From the NCBI GenBank assembly GCA_930367205.1, contig OV884013.1:84383333-84447332 (forward strand): a DNA stretch of 64,000 bases, read 5' to 3'. The stretch's first letter is position 1. Every line of letters begins with the position of its first letter. The notes beneath the pieces are model-generated. The model had not been told where the DNA came from. It saw nothing but the letters and a program-made list of their open reading frames with translations, and ran no database searches. Shown piece after piece: positions 12,957 to 23,065 of the stretch. The DNA is from Acanthosoma haemorrhoidale (Eukaryota; Arthropoda; Insecta; Hemiptera; Acanthosomatidae). The translations under genes were made by a program, and so were the position numbers.

Positions 12957-14110
12957 CTAAAAAACAAAACAAAAGGAACTACTAACAAAAAAAATAGATA
13001 ATACTCCTACAAATAGTACAAAGTGTACGTATGTATACAATACCAAATTTGGCTCCACGCAGAAGTGAGGATACTCCAACTCACTCATGGCCTGCACCCT
13101 CTCCCTTGGTGGGAGTTTTAACTGATCGACGTGGACGGTCCTCCGTTTCCTCGGAGGTCTTGTACTCTCGATGGTGACGATGTTATGCTCCCTGATTACC
13201 ACCATTTTGAATGGACCCTCGTATCTGACCGACTCTTTGTAGAGCCGACAATGGTCCCAATTTTAAGGTCACCATTCAATCCCGGACTTTGAGGTTTACC
13301 AGAGCCATTCTCTTGACCTTCTCGCTCACGATCCTGTCACAAACTTTGCCCCAAAGTTAGCCGAGTTTTAAGTGAGCATTTAACATTTTCTCCACCATTC
13401 CCTCGTCCGCCACCGTCTCTGTCCCGCCCCGGCGCCTCGCGCGCAACCCGAAGAGGATTTTGAATGGCGTAAACCCATTGGTGGAATGGATGGAATGATT
13501 GTATGCCGCCACTGCCTTCGGCATCGCCTCGTTCGCCTGCAGACCCTTTTCTACCTGTTACACCCGCAGGTGGTCACTCAAGGTACTGTGCAACCTTTCG
13601 ATGCCTCCGCGACTCTTAAGATGTCCTAGGGTGTTAAGATGCCACACGATATCAAGATTCTTCATCTCCGCCCGAACGTTTGCATTATCGAACTCTCTAC
13701 CCCCATCCGACGAAATTCGGTCCGATACCGCATAAAAATTGAACCACGCACGTAATGCATGTAAGACGGCGTTGGATGACTTGTCTTGTACAGCATACGC
13801 CATAGCTACCTTACTGAAGGTAACTATTGTCGTAACCCACTTATAGCCCTTCCAAGTGAATGTGTCAACCTGTAGTTCACTCAGTGGCGTCTCTGCTGTG
13901 GGTGTTTCCTCCTATTGTCCCTGTGGTGGGGGTCGTTCGTATTTAAGACATATATCGCAAGTTCCTATAATCTCCTGGATCGTCTTCTTCATATCCCACC
14001 AGAAGTACCACCGCTGTAATGCTTGCAACGTCTCCTGGGTACCGCGGTGGTTCGTCTTCCCTTGATGGTAGGCAAGCGTTACTTCCCGCTGCAGTTCCTC
14101 ATCACGCAGT
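12957..14110 (-). pseudogene. Gypsy integrase remnant
   Basis: Integrase would join the element's DNA copy to the chromosome. Visible in order on the minus strand are an HHCC-like zinc finger in broken frame (CDICLKYE near 13930), a first Asp in LQVDTFTWKG near 13870, then the frame 13803-13558 with SSDGGREFDN (Asp at residue 33) and GGIERLHST (Glu at residue 69). The spacing of 35 residues gives a proper D-35-E. Further downstream is MVVIREHNIVTIES...VHVDQLKLPP (13205-13100), the usual integrase C-terminal domain. After LKLPP the frame runs into a hydrophobic stretch ending at 12957, which could be an unrelated read-through or the start of a lost env. Several frame breaks make it inactive. 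Confidence 0.8.
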
Positions 14111-14112
14111 GT

Positions 14113-14325
14113 CTAGACCATTGACAGACAACGAACAATCGATTGATCAATTCCCAGTTGTTCTGTTCGCCATAATTTCTTGATCTGATCCCACAATGTC
14201 GCGTTGCTGACAAATAGGTGGTCTTCCCTGGTCTGGATGCATCTTTTAACACCCAAAAAATTTGGTCGCCCTTGACACCCGGTTGGGACCAGTTGTCGTA
14301 ATACTATTTTTGCCATAGTTTCCAT
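14113..14325 (-). pseudogene. Gypsy integrase N-terminal linker fragment
   Basis: An open frame of 70 codons with LFVSNATLWDQIKKLWRTEQ, lying just upstream of the zinc-finger part of the integrase. It corresponds to the region between RNase H and integrase in Ty3/gypsy Pol. Its start abuts the reverse-transcriptase N-terminal fragment, marking the internal deletion. Confidence 0.55.
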
Positions 14326-14376
14326 GCGTAGTCCGCATCAGGCCGGACGTGATGTGCTATCCACGATTATACCCTG

Positions 14377-14559
14377 TCATCTTAATCCGTCGATTTCTTT
14401 CCGGTTATGTTGGCGGAATGCCTGCGGAATGCGTCTCTCCTTCAAGTACGTTATTCGGTCCGATTTTATTGGGATTTCATGTACTGTCTTCCCCGTTGCC
14501 CCTAGCATATCATTCTCCACGTAAACAATATCTCCGAACTCCCTCCGTAAGCTCCCCAT
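14377..14559 (-). pseudogene. Gypsy reverse transcriptase N-terminal edge
   Basis: A frame of 60 residues with LRREFGDIVY, LGATGKTVHEIPI and ERRIPQAFRQHNRKEIDGL. These are the hallmarks of the segment just before the reverse-transcriptase palm in Ty3/gypsy elements (a conserved His-Ile pair followed by an R-x-P-x-A-x-R stretch). The palm itself is missing. Confidence 0.7.
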
Positions 14560-14641
14560 CTAGTCAACCAGTTTCTTGACTGCCATTATCGGCGCTCTCC
14601 CCCTCTTGCGGTCTCCTGACATTGATAAGTTCCCCCCCCCC

Positions 14642-14812
14642 CTACTTGATCCACCACTCCTTTCCCTTGTTCTCTACAAGCTCGCCTACCCGTCCCCATA
14701 AGTCACACCCAACTATTATTTGATACTCTCGCGGCATGTACTCCACAATATGTACGTTAATATCGCCCTTTTTTTTTGCACATTTCTGTAAACTTACGAG
14801 CCCGGTATAAGC
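14642..14812 (-). pseudogene. Possible gypsy protease C-terminal fragment
   Basis: The minus-strand frame has MPREYQIIVGCDLWGRVGEL, resembling the distal I-x-G-x-D-[LF] segment of retropepsins. The catalytic D-[ST]-G is not visible. The call rests mainly on position upstream of the reverse-transcriptase fragment. Confidence 0.45.
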
Positions 14813-14925
14813 TGATATGGAAAAAAAATAAACAGATTTTTTTCTGTGACTAATAAGAACTAAAAATATTCTCACTCTCCAGATTAAACTCTGGATTAAA
14901 AAAAAAAACAAACAGAGAAACACTC

Positions 14926-16873
14926 ATGGTAATTCTAAACACTGCAGTAGAGGGTTGCACCCTTACCCCCTAATTAATGCAAAGTGAATGAGCATTCTTC
15001 CAACCCTACGCTGATACATTCACTAAACCCCTGAACCTGCCTACCCTAACCCAGGGCACAATGTTCCGTTTAAAGGGCAGCAGTTATAGGGCTTTGGGAT
15101 TACCACATCTTCAGTGCTCCTCTTGAAATTTATTATCGAGCTGACCTACTTTCGCCCAGTTCTAATACCGTGAAATTCCCTAACAACTCTTCTTTTTTTA
15201 CCCGGATTGTATTTTTAAAGAGTAGAAATTAAATATTTATTATAACTGTTGTACATTCCGTTGGTAACTATGAAATGGTACACACATTGGCACAGAAGGA
15301 CTCAAGTCAAAAATTATTTTGCCCCGGATGGTTCTTCATTCCTGTTACTCTGAGAATTCTTTTACCCTTGTTCAAAGGCAAAGAAATGAAATACTGTATA
15401 AATTTCCCATTTTCCTGACATTTCTCTTCGGAATGTCTAGTATTCTAACCAGCTGTCACGTCAATTACTAAGCCTTAACTGCCCATTATGACAAATTTCT
15501 GCGGTATTTTACTTATGATTTGTATCACACTATTGCTGTTTTCGAAACCTCGCTTAAGCCTTACATTCCTTGCTCATCTGTATTTATTCCTGACCACCTA
15601 TGTATCCGCCGGGTTGGCAGGACTGGTGACGGTATATGTCAGCGCATGGAAGCCTCGAGACCCAAGACCTTGATCTCTTTACAGTTTATTGACAGGGTGA
15701 ATTTTCTTATGCAACTTGAACAAACTTAAGATTTTGTAAATTCGAAGAGATGGGAAAGGGTGGCAGTATTGGGTTTAATCTTTGTAAATTTTATGTTGTG
15801 CGTTTATTGCATAAACCATAGAGCGTTTTTTAAAAGAAATTCGGTCTTGTTAATTAATGCTTTATAAAATTAACAGGTAGATTCTAGTTGATGGTTCTCT
15901 AAGTTACAATACTTTATTAGATAATTATAATTTAAATACAATAAAACAGTCGGTTTTACGCCTATAACCATCAACAAATGATCCAATGAATGAAAAATAT
16001 TTTGCATCCTAAGTTAAATAATTACAGGAAATACGCATTATAATTAATTGGGAGTTAATTTTATTGACTAATATCTATTGAGATTTATAATTTACTACTA
16101 CAGACTCTGCTTGAAAACGACATTCTATAAATACTTCGTCTGCACGCGACATCAATAGGCTCAACCAAGGACAAGCAGTATATCATGAGGAAAGGAAGGA
16201 GAATATAAAACTGCAACAAATTCTCCGCAACAAAGGATCATGAGAAAGAGTTTTGTTGGGACAAAAGACTTGCGGACCGTGGTTGACTTCCGTTGCCGCA
16301 CGTCCACCACTTCCTCCCAGCGGAGGAAGGAAATTCAGGTACTGATGTGGGGGGGGTGGAGTAAAGCTCTATACAACCCTTACGCATTTAATCATGGCCT
16401 CGGCATCGAGTAGTCTTTGAAAAATGATTCCCCATACTCCCGAAATTAGGACCATTTATCTTAGCTGTGTTTTTTTTTTACGTTCACTGATTCACATATC
16501 ACCGGCTGATTTTGTCTAACAGGCTTAATTGTCTTTACCCAGTCAGACTATATATTGCTTCCCTTGTTGAGGAATCACGTGCTATAATAGTTAGCTCTCG
16601 GGCTTTAAATCTTCTACAAACAGATGTTAGTTGCTGAGCCCGTAGGGAGAGGCTATAGTTTCAAATATGTACGGTTTAATTGTTATTTATCCATTCCGGG
16701 TTACGTGTGTTTGTTTAGGCGAAGCTGTGGTGATAAGAGATACACAAAAAAAAATAAAGTTCCTTATCTGGCGGCACTTAATATACTTCTCTCTGAATTT
16801 TAAGCACTCTCAAATTAGAGCTCAGTAGGTATTTTATATTTAAATGACTTATTTTTCTCATAGTTAAACCACA
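14926..16873. other. Non-coding stretch, no recognised gene
   Basis: No convincing gene. A hydrophobic open frame at 15488-15673 lacks family features. At about 16309-16328 CTTCCTCC and GGAGGAAG form an 8-bp stem. A segment near 16270-16290 (TGCGGACCGTGGTTGAC) resembles one near 37973-37990 (TGCGGTCCGTGGTCAAC), which hints at a shared but unidentified repeat. Confidence 0.35.
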
Positions 16874-16890
16874 TTAACTCGTTGCCGCAA

Positions 16891-18151
16891 ATGACGGCTA
16901 TAGCCGTCGTGAAAATTTTAATCAATAAAAAAAATCGACACTTGTTTACTGATAATCCTGTTTACTATTCACCAATATTTGCGTACACTATGACGGGTCG
17001 CCGGTTTGAGCAGCTACTACGATGCATCAATGGACATTATACTGGACATGCTGACAGCAGTACCCAAGAATTAAACAAAATTTACCCCATACTCCAGCCA
17101 ATTCTCGTTAATTTTCAAGCAGCATATTCACCGTCAAAAGCACTTTCATTGGATGAATCCCTTTTGTTGTTTCGAGGTCGGCTAAGTTTCCGACAATATA
17201 TAAAAGGGAAAAAAGCAAGATATGGCATAAAACTTTTTGAACTTAATACGCCGGACGGATATGTTCTAAATGTTGAAATTTATCAAGGAAAATCAGACAA
17301 CATACAGGAAACATCAAAAACAAGTAGTCATGTTTTACGGTTAATGCAGCCATATTTGAGTAAAGGACATCATCTCTTTATTTACAAGTTTTACAACAGT
17401 ATCGAGCTGTCGAAAGAGCTGCCAAAACATATAACACACACAACCGAACGCTTCGTTCTAACAGAAAAGGTAATCCGAAAGAAGTAACATCAAAAAAGTT
17501 AAAAAGGGGCGAACATATATGGCGTAGATGAGGTCAAATTTATGTATCAAAATGGCGAGATAAACGGGACGTTTTGTCCATAACAACAATTCATCATCCG
17601 GAAATGGTGGAAGTTACTAACAAATTTGGAAAAAAAAAGAATAAACCAAATGATATAGCTGAAAACAATCTGAATATGTCAGGAGTTGACAGATGTGATC
17701 AAATGATTTCCTATTAATCGTCACCACAAAAATCCATAAGATGGTATAAAAAACTTCTTTTTCATCTTTTAGACCTATGCGTTTGGAATTCTTCTTTATC
17801 TATCGAGAGTTTCATAAATCAACGACATTCCTACAGTTTAGAGATTTTCTAATACAATCACTGATCGCTCTACCTAATACTGAGATTTCTGGAAAGAATT
17901 TAGCGGCATTAACATCTACGCGTGGTCGACCGAAACAAATAAATTCATTACCACTGACATCCACAAATTGTACACAACAACATTTCTTGGAAAAGATACC
18001 TCCACCTGCGTTTATTTTCAGCGTAAAACTTACTTTTTACGTTGCAGACAATCTTCGACCAACCAAATTAGAAAAGAAACGTCATATAGATGTAAAACTT
18101 GTCCGCATAAACCACCGTTGCCCAAAATGCTTCGAATCCTATCATTTATAA
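16891..18151 (+). pseudogene. piggyBac transposase, N-terminally truncated and frameshifted
   Basis: The enzyme would excise and paste the element at TTAA sites. The first frame (16891-17487) begins directly at the left terminus, so the N-terminal part of a usual 500-600-residue transposase is missing. It contains LSLDESLLLF with the first catalytic Asp (17152-17154), then IKGKKARYGIKLFEL. The second catalytic position, normally in a D-N-F-Y-N context, reads IYKFYNS (Tyr at 17383-17385), so that Asp is lost. After a frameshift come VSKWRDKRDVLSI and SGVDRCDQM, with the third Asp at 17688-17690. The frame 17777-18151 carries the C-terminal part, ending HRCPKCFESYHL, the remains of a cysteine-rich domain. 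At least two frameshifts and one in-frame stop are present. Confidence 0.88.
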
Positions 18152-18323
18152 TGCGTTCTTGTATGTATGTAATTTGTTTCCTGAATTAATTTTTATTTCA
18201 TTTTTACTGTTTATCAAGCAAAATAAATTACAAATGATAATTTTGTTTCAAACTGATTTTCTTGTGTTAAGTTTACACCTATTTACTCTCTTTTATTCAT
18301 AGGAATCATTTTGAATTAGTAAA

Positions 18324-18366
18324 GCAAATGCCGTATAGTCGTCACGACGGTCATAGCCGTTATTTG
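18324..18366. repeat. Subterminal hairpin of the piggyBac element
   Basis: GCAAATGCCGTATAGTCGTC is followed by a diverged inverse copy ending TAGCCGTTATTTGC, forming an imperfect hairpin near the right end. The right half is also an inverted copy of 16887-16914 at the left end. Subterminal repeats of this kind are common transposase binding sites, but that role is an inference here. Confidence 0.65.
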
Positions 18367-18574
18367 CTCCGGGAAGAGAAAAAATGACATGATCAGCAAA
18401 TGACGGTTAGAGTAGTCGACAGTTTTTTTGGAAAAACTGTGGCCAAATGTGATAATTTTCACTTCCAAACATACAACTTATACTCGATTTCTTCTGGAAG
18501 TCATAAACAATTGAAAAAAAAAAATGTGTTTCTGAGCACGATCGTCAAATTAAACGTGTGCGGCAACGTGTTAA

Positions 18575-21500
18575 GTACAGTAACGTAAATTTCTTAATAA
18601 TCATTAGTCAATAAAAAAATATACTAGCAGGGTCGTGGATCTCTCCGATGGGACGAGTGAGTACCATTTAATATCCTTCTCGCAACAACTGGCCCCGCTG
18701 ACATAATTCTGTTGCCGATTTCAAGATAATAGGGAAGGTGAAACAAATAAATTTTAGCCAGTCTACTGAATAAAGCTGTTGACGCAGTTTGGAAACATAA
18801 GATATCTGGTGGCAAGATAAATGATTTATTTTTTATTATTATTTATTTATTTATTAACCTTGCTTCCTTTATATTCAACGAAGACACTATATCGTCCGAT
18901 ATGTTTAAAATAGGGTGATAACTCACGGTAACATAAACACCACATATCCAGATTTGTACTAAATTTATTTTCAAGCATAGTCTCACTGTTTTGGAGAGGA
19001 CAATTTTAGGTTGAAACTTCAGTTTTTCAAAAAGGCATTAAAATAATGTTTTTTAAGGAACATGAATGTTAGATATTGATCAAGATCGAATTTATAATAG
19101 TGATGAATTCGCTAAAATAGCTCAAATTATTTAAAAATTTTATTTAGATCAGAACGCAAAACTGCTGACGATTCCGGAGAATTCATGATTTGTTTTCTGG
19201 CTCATAATTTCTCAATGGAATGAACTGTGGTTTTCATTTCCGTAGGGTTTTAAATAAAACCCTCAACATGAGATCTTTTAATATGTAGTCGTATGTCATC
19301 ACAGTGAACGTTCATATTAAAATATCTTGACAACTTTAGCCGTAAGCAATGGATTAATTGTAAGCGTTAGATGTATGTGACAGAACTGTTATCCTTTCAA
19401 ACGAGCGTAGGGGTATGGTATTATGTATACGTTTCTTTAAATTAATGACATTGTTTAAATTGTATGCTTCGACGAGGAAGTTTGTGGTTATCTGTATTGA
19501 GATAATTGTTGCCACTATGGTAGTGAATGGTAGGCCCATCCCTCTTTATAGGGGGAGCGGGTAAAGACATCCTCTACTAAAAAATTTATATTTTGCGGAT
19601 GAAACCAAGCCTGAATACTAATGAGTAGGTCTCTCAGGCTTCACAGTTTCTGAACATTGTACGGGGAAATTCAAGAATCGTATTTTATTTTTATCTCCTT
19701 TTTTATTCAGTTCAGACATTTCAGGATGTTCTTTGTTAAAATTAAAATAAAAACATTTATTCTTTTTTGTATAATATTTATATTCTTAAGTTAGATATTC
19801 CTTATTGTCATAAAGCTTTTTTCTAATGTGAAAATTTACTTTCATAACTAGTGTAATAATAATCTACACAAATCTATATTGATAATTCGTCGATTGATTG
19901 ACCCTACGACACTTCCTAAGATTCACTCTATGATTTATTTAAAAGTATTCATTACTAATAATTATTATTATATATCTAACCCTTCATGTTCAATCACATT
20001 AATGGTTATGTCAAATAAATGTCAATGATGATTACGATAATTCGATCTTATAGGTTATACCTATGTAATACTCCTCATAAGTATACCTATATGCAACTAA
20101 ATATAATGAATTATGTTAGAGAACAAAGTTAATAAAAGTAAAAAAATATATAAATAATAATAAGCTATACTAAAGTAATGAAAAAATATATAATTTTTAT
20201 AAACATGTAAAGAAAATTTATTTCTTTAATTTGAATTAGCGCGCCGCGCCAACGTAGATAATGTAGGCGTTGAAGAGAATGATACTAGCGTTATCAGCAG
20301 GGAGGTTACGTGAGTGATAGGCAAGCAGTGAAAGCTAAACGTAAGCTTTGACTTTAATTATTTGTTATTATAAAACAAACAGAATCGACAGGAGAATAAA
20401 CATTGAATGTTGTTTCTTTGTTTTACAGGTATGAATTTAGATTTTATTTGTAGACCCGTAAACTAATTATCAATTAAAAGAAAATAAACTTTGTTTTAGA
20501 GAGCAACACAACCTTGTTTAAATTGATTTCTGTCGTCCCTAAGAACCATTATAAACATGAAATTAATTTTAAATAGAACTTCAAATAAACTTTGAATAAC
20601 TGAGCATATTGTTTTAAAAAATAAGAAGAGCATTTCGGGAAATTAGCTTTAATCCAATTCCAAAGAAATCAGCTTAGGTCAATTAAAAAAGGTACCAATT
20701 TTCAGATTTTCAGCTGATTTTCCAACCAATTCTCCAACTCATTTTATATTTCTACAGTATTTTTCAAAGAAATGCTATTTGTCCCTCTACATTATTTGTT
20801 TATCCCCAAACCTTTTCGAGGGACTAAGCTGACGTCTTTTGAGGTCCAAGATGATTACGAAACCAACAAATATCATGTAATTCATCTTTCTTAGTCATGA
20901 TTGGGTGTCATGAACATATTGACAATATATACATATACAAAGATCTTTTCATGTTTACTGCCTGTAGAGAATTTTCTTTAATAGTTTATCCCTTAAGTCT
21001 ATTAGAAGCCTCTTAGGAGAGCCTTAGAACTAATTTCCATAAAGTCTGTAGGTTGAACAACTTAGTTGAATATTTAAGATCAATAAATTGACTCCTCCTC
21101 AGCTGCGAGGCTGGAACTAGTTTCGAGTTTCGTAGATAATTTAAGAGCTGCTCTAAGGTATCTTGATTGTCTTTATACTTCTCGAGTTTTCATTCGTTCA
21201 GATTAGCGATAGTCTTGTCTGTGTTTATACTATTACCGCAATGCTATTAGATCTATTTTAATATTCTACTATAAATGCTATAAATGGGTGCTCATATCTT
21301 CAATCTCATTTTAAAATCGAATAATATATTCCGATTATACGATCAATTACATTAAGAACAGTAAATATTTATCATTGTGTGGATCCTTTACGTTTAACAT
21401 GTGATTTTGACAAAAATATCAACCCAAGGTAATCATTTCAAAAGCACAAGCGCTTTTATCAGCTAATTCTGTCATTTGCAGGTGTAATCAAAATTAAATT

Positions 21501-22229
21501 ATTAATATTCTATATGGTATAAAAAATTAATGGAATTTGGGGATTGTACAGGTAATAAAAAAAGGAATGAAATATAAACACAGCCATAGTTTAATGTGAG
21601 AATATTAAAAATTTATTAATAAAACAAGTTAAAAATTTGATAGGAAGTTCAATATTGAAAATTAGCTGATTCAAGTATGTATTGTCAAACGATATACTTT
21701 GTGGAATGAGTATCAAGCAATTCATTTCACAAATCATTCTAAATGCATGTATTTTTTGTTATATTTCATTCAAAACTTTATGCCAAAAAATTGGACTTTG
21801 CTAAAAATAAGAGGCGGTATTCAGAAACGAATTGATAAATTACGCCACATAGGTGAAAAATATATAAACTAAACACTAATTTTAAACATTGACTACCCAT
21901 CGAACAACAGCATAATTTCATTGCAGGTAAACATATTTTGTCCTTTTAGCCATATCAACTCATCACAAATTCCCCCCTCAAAAAAATACTTTACGACTTA
22001 GGAATGCAGGCAACACCCTGACCATTTAAATGATATACACCCAGGCCTTGCCGAGACAAAAACGTTTCCTGGCCTCCTGCCTGTGACTTCCTCCAGTGAA
22101 TCTCAGTAGCTGAGTTTGCCTTCGGAGTTCCTGATGAACTACGTTTAATTATACTATTGCTTGATTATGCATGTTTATAGCTCCAAATTTGAATTTGGAA
22201 ACCATGATTCCGAACTAAAAAGCTAGTAG
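18575..22229. other. Non-coding stretch with one exon-like GC spike
   Basis: Mostly AT-rich DNA with no recognisable gene. The only notable point is the GC-rich segment at 20240-20340, listed separately. Short open frames on either strand look random. Confidence 0.4.
20240..20340 (+). other. Exon-like GC-rich segment with splice-site signals
   Basis: A pyrimidine-rich tract ends in TTTGAATTAG at 20239. It is followed by GCGCCGCGCC-type sequence quite unlike the surroundings. Two good donor-like sites follow, GTGAGT at 20310-20315 and GTAAGC at 20341-20346. In one frame the segment reads RRANVDNVGVEENDTSVISREVT with no stop up to the first donor. It could be a small host exon on the plus strand, but the neighbouring exons are not visible and I recognise no protein family. 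Confidence 0.25.
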
Positions 22230-23065
22230 TGCTGTAATGTCTAATTTCTTACTCTATACACCGCTGATGTCCCCTCTACCCCAATACCTTCTTGGCCACA
22301 TTTGCAGGTGACACTGCAGTCTTGTCATCCCACCCAGACCCCGTTATAGCATCCCATATCCTTCAAAAACATCTTGATGAGATCGAGTTTTGGTGCAACC
22401 AATGGTGGATCAAAGTTAATATAGCAAAATGTTCCCACATTACCTTCACCCTCTGTCGCAAGTCTTGTCGACTGGTTTATTTTAATTCTATTCCTCTCCC
22501 TGTATCCATTCCTTTCAATCAAAAGTCCTGTGGAAATGCCCCTTATTATGCCAGCAACAAAACCCTTCACAACGATCTTAAGATACCCTACATTTTTGAA
22601 CTCATCCCTTCCAAGTTTATGAAATTCCATAGTAGCATCTCCAACCACCCTAATCACTATTGCACTGCGCCACTCATCCCTATAATCCTCCTCGGAGAAT
22701 GAAACGGCAGTGGCCTCGTGACTTGCTATAAATGCATGACAGTGGGAGCCCTGGGAATGTCCAGTTTCTCCAATCATGTCCTGAGCGTCTTTGGCTTTCG
22801 CGCTTTTCGTCAGCCTCCACTGGCTCGTATCCGGTGACGTGGCTGACGACGAGCGTGGGGGACTTCGCTTCCTCTTTCGCATAGGAAGGAGATGACAAAT
22901 ATATAGATTTGGGAGGCCTCTGGGCTTTTTGTAAATAATGTATTAATGAGCGAGTGAATGATAAATTGTAAATATGCTATGAATGAGAACATGTATCTCA
23001 ATTACTTATTTCCTAATAAGGCAGATTGTAATTTTAGCACAATAAAGAATATTATATATGTATTA
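22230..23065 (+). mobile_element. LINE-A: truncated jockey-type non-LTR retrotransposon
   Basis: A 5'-truncated copy with the last third of the reverse-transcriptase ORF, a deletion in the thumb region, and a 3' untranslated region of about 330 bases ending at AATAAA (23041-23046). The untranslated region contains a conserved small hairpin, TTCCTAATAAGGCAG here and TTGCCTAATAAGGCAG in other copies. Related tails lie at 7.1, 49.6 and 61.3-63.5 kb, so this family is moderately abundant. Frame breaks show that it is inactive. Confidence 0.85.
22240..22735 (+). pseudogene. LINE-A reverse transcriptase fragment
   Basis: The frame starts near LYTADVP and, after a frameshift, continues ATFAGDTAVLSSH, where the catalytic F-A-D-D box has become F-A-G-D. 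Then come HLDEIEFWCNQWWIKVN and SHITFTLCR, the usual region after the active site in jockey elements. At about 22540 the sequence jumps to APYYASNKTLHNDLKIPYI, the conserved C-terminal block, so the thumb segment between has been deleted. It ends RRMKRQWPRDLL. The loss of one catalytic Asp and the deletion make it inactive. The long open frame on the opposite strand here is an antisense shadow. Confidence 0.82.

Larger units (their letters stand above)
12957..14925 (-). mobile_element. Degenerate Ty3/gypsy retrotransposon, internally deleted
   Basis: On the minus strand the order is the end of the protease region (about 14812-14642), the N-terminal edge of reverse transcriptase (14559-14377), then directly the integrase (from about 14325 down to 13100). 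The reverse-transcriptase catalytic core and RNase H are absent, replaced by a junction of about 50 bases near 14325-14377. Stops and frame changes interrupt the rest. I could not define LTRs. The protein order and motifs place it in Metaviridae (Ty3/gypsy), and it differs clearly from the well preserved element at 25.8-30.3 kb. Confidence 0.8.
16878..18570 (+). mobile_element. piggyBac-type DNA transposon with TTAA target duplication
   Basis: The element is 1693 bp. The left end reads CTCGTTGCCGCA (16878-16889) and the right end is TGCGGCAACGTG (18559-18570), an inverted repeat with one mismatch in 12. TTAA flanks it on both sides (16874-16877 and 18571-18574), the signature target duplication of the piggyBac superfamily. 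Subterminal repeats are also present: GCAAATGACGGCTATAGCC at 16887-16905 recurs in inverse orientation near 18341-18366 and in direct orientation near 18396-18412. The transposase inside is broken and lacks its N-terminal part, so this is a dead, internally deleted copy. Confidence 0.9.

Noticed and set aside
12600..15290. LTRs for the degenerate gypsy element
   Set aside because: I compared the flanks on both sides by eye and found no matching pair with TG...CA ends.
22325..22882. Long minus-strand open frame of 185 codons opposite LINE-A
   Set aside because: The plus strand carries recognisable reverse-transcriptase blocks over the same interval, so this is an antisense shadow.
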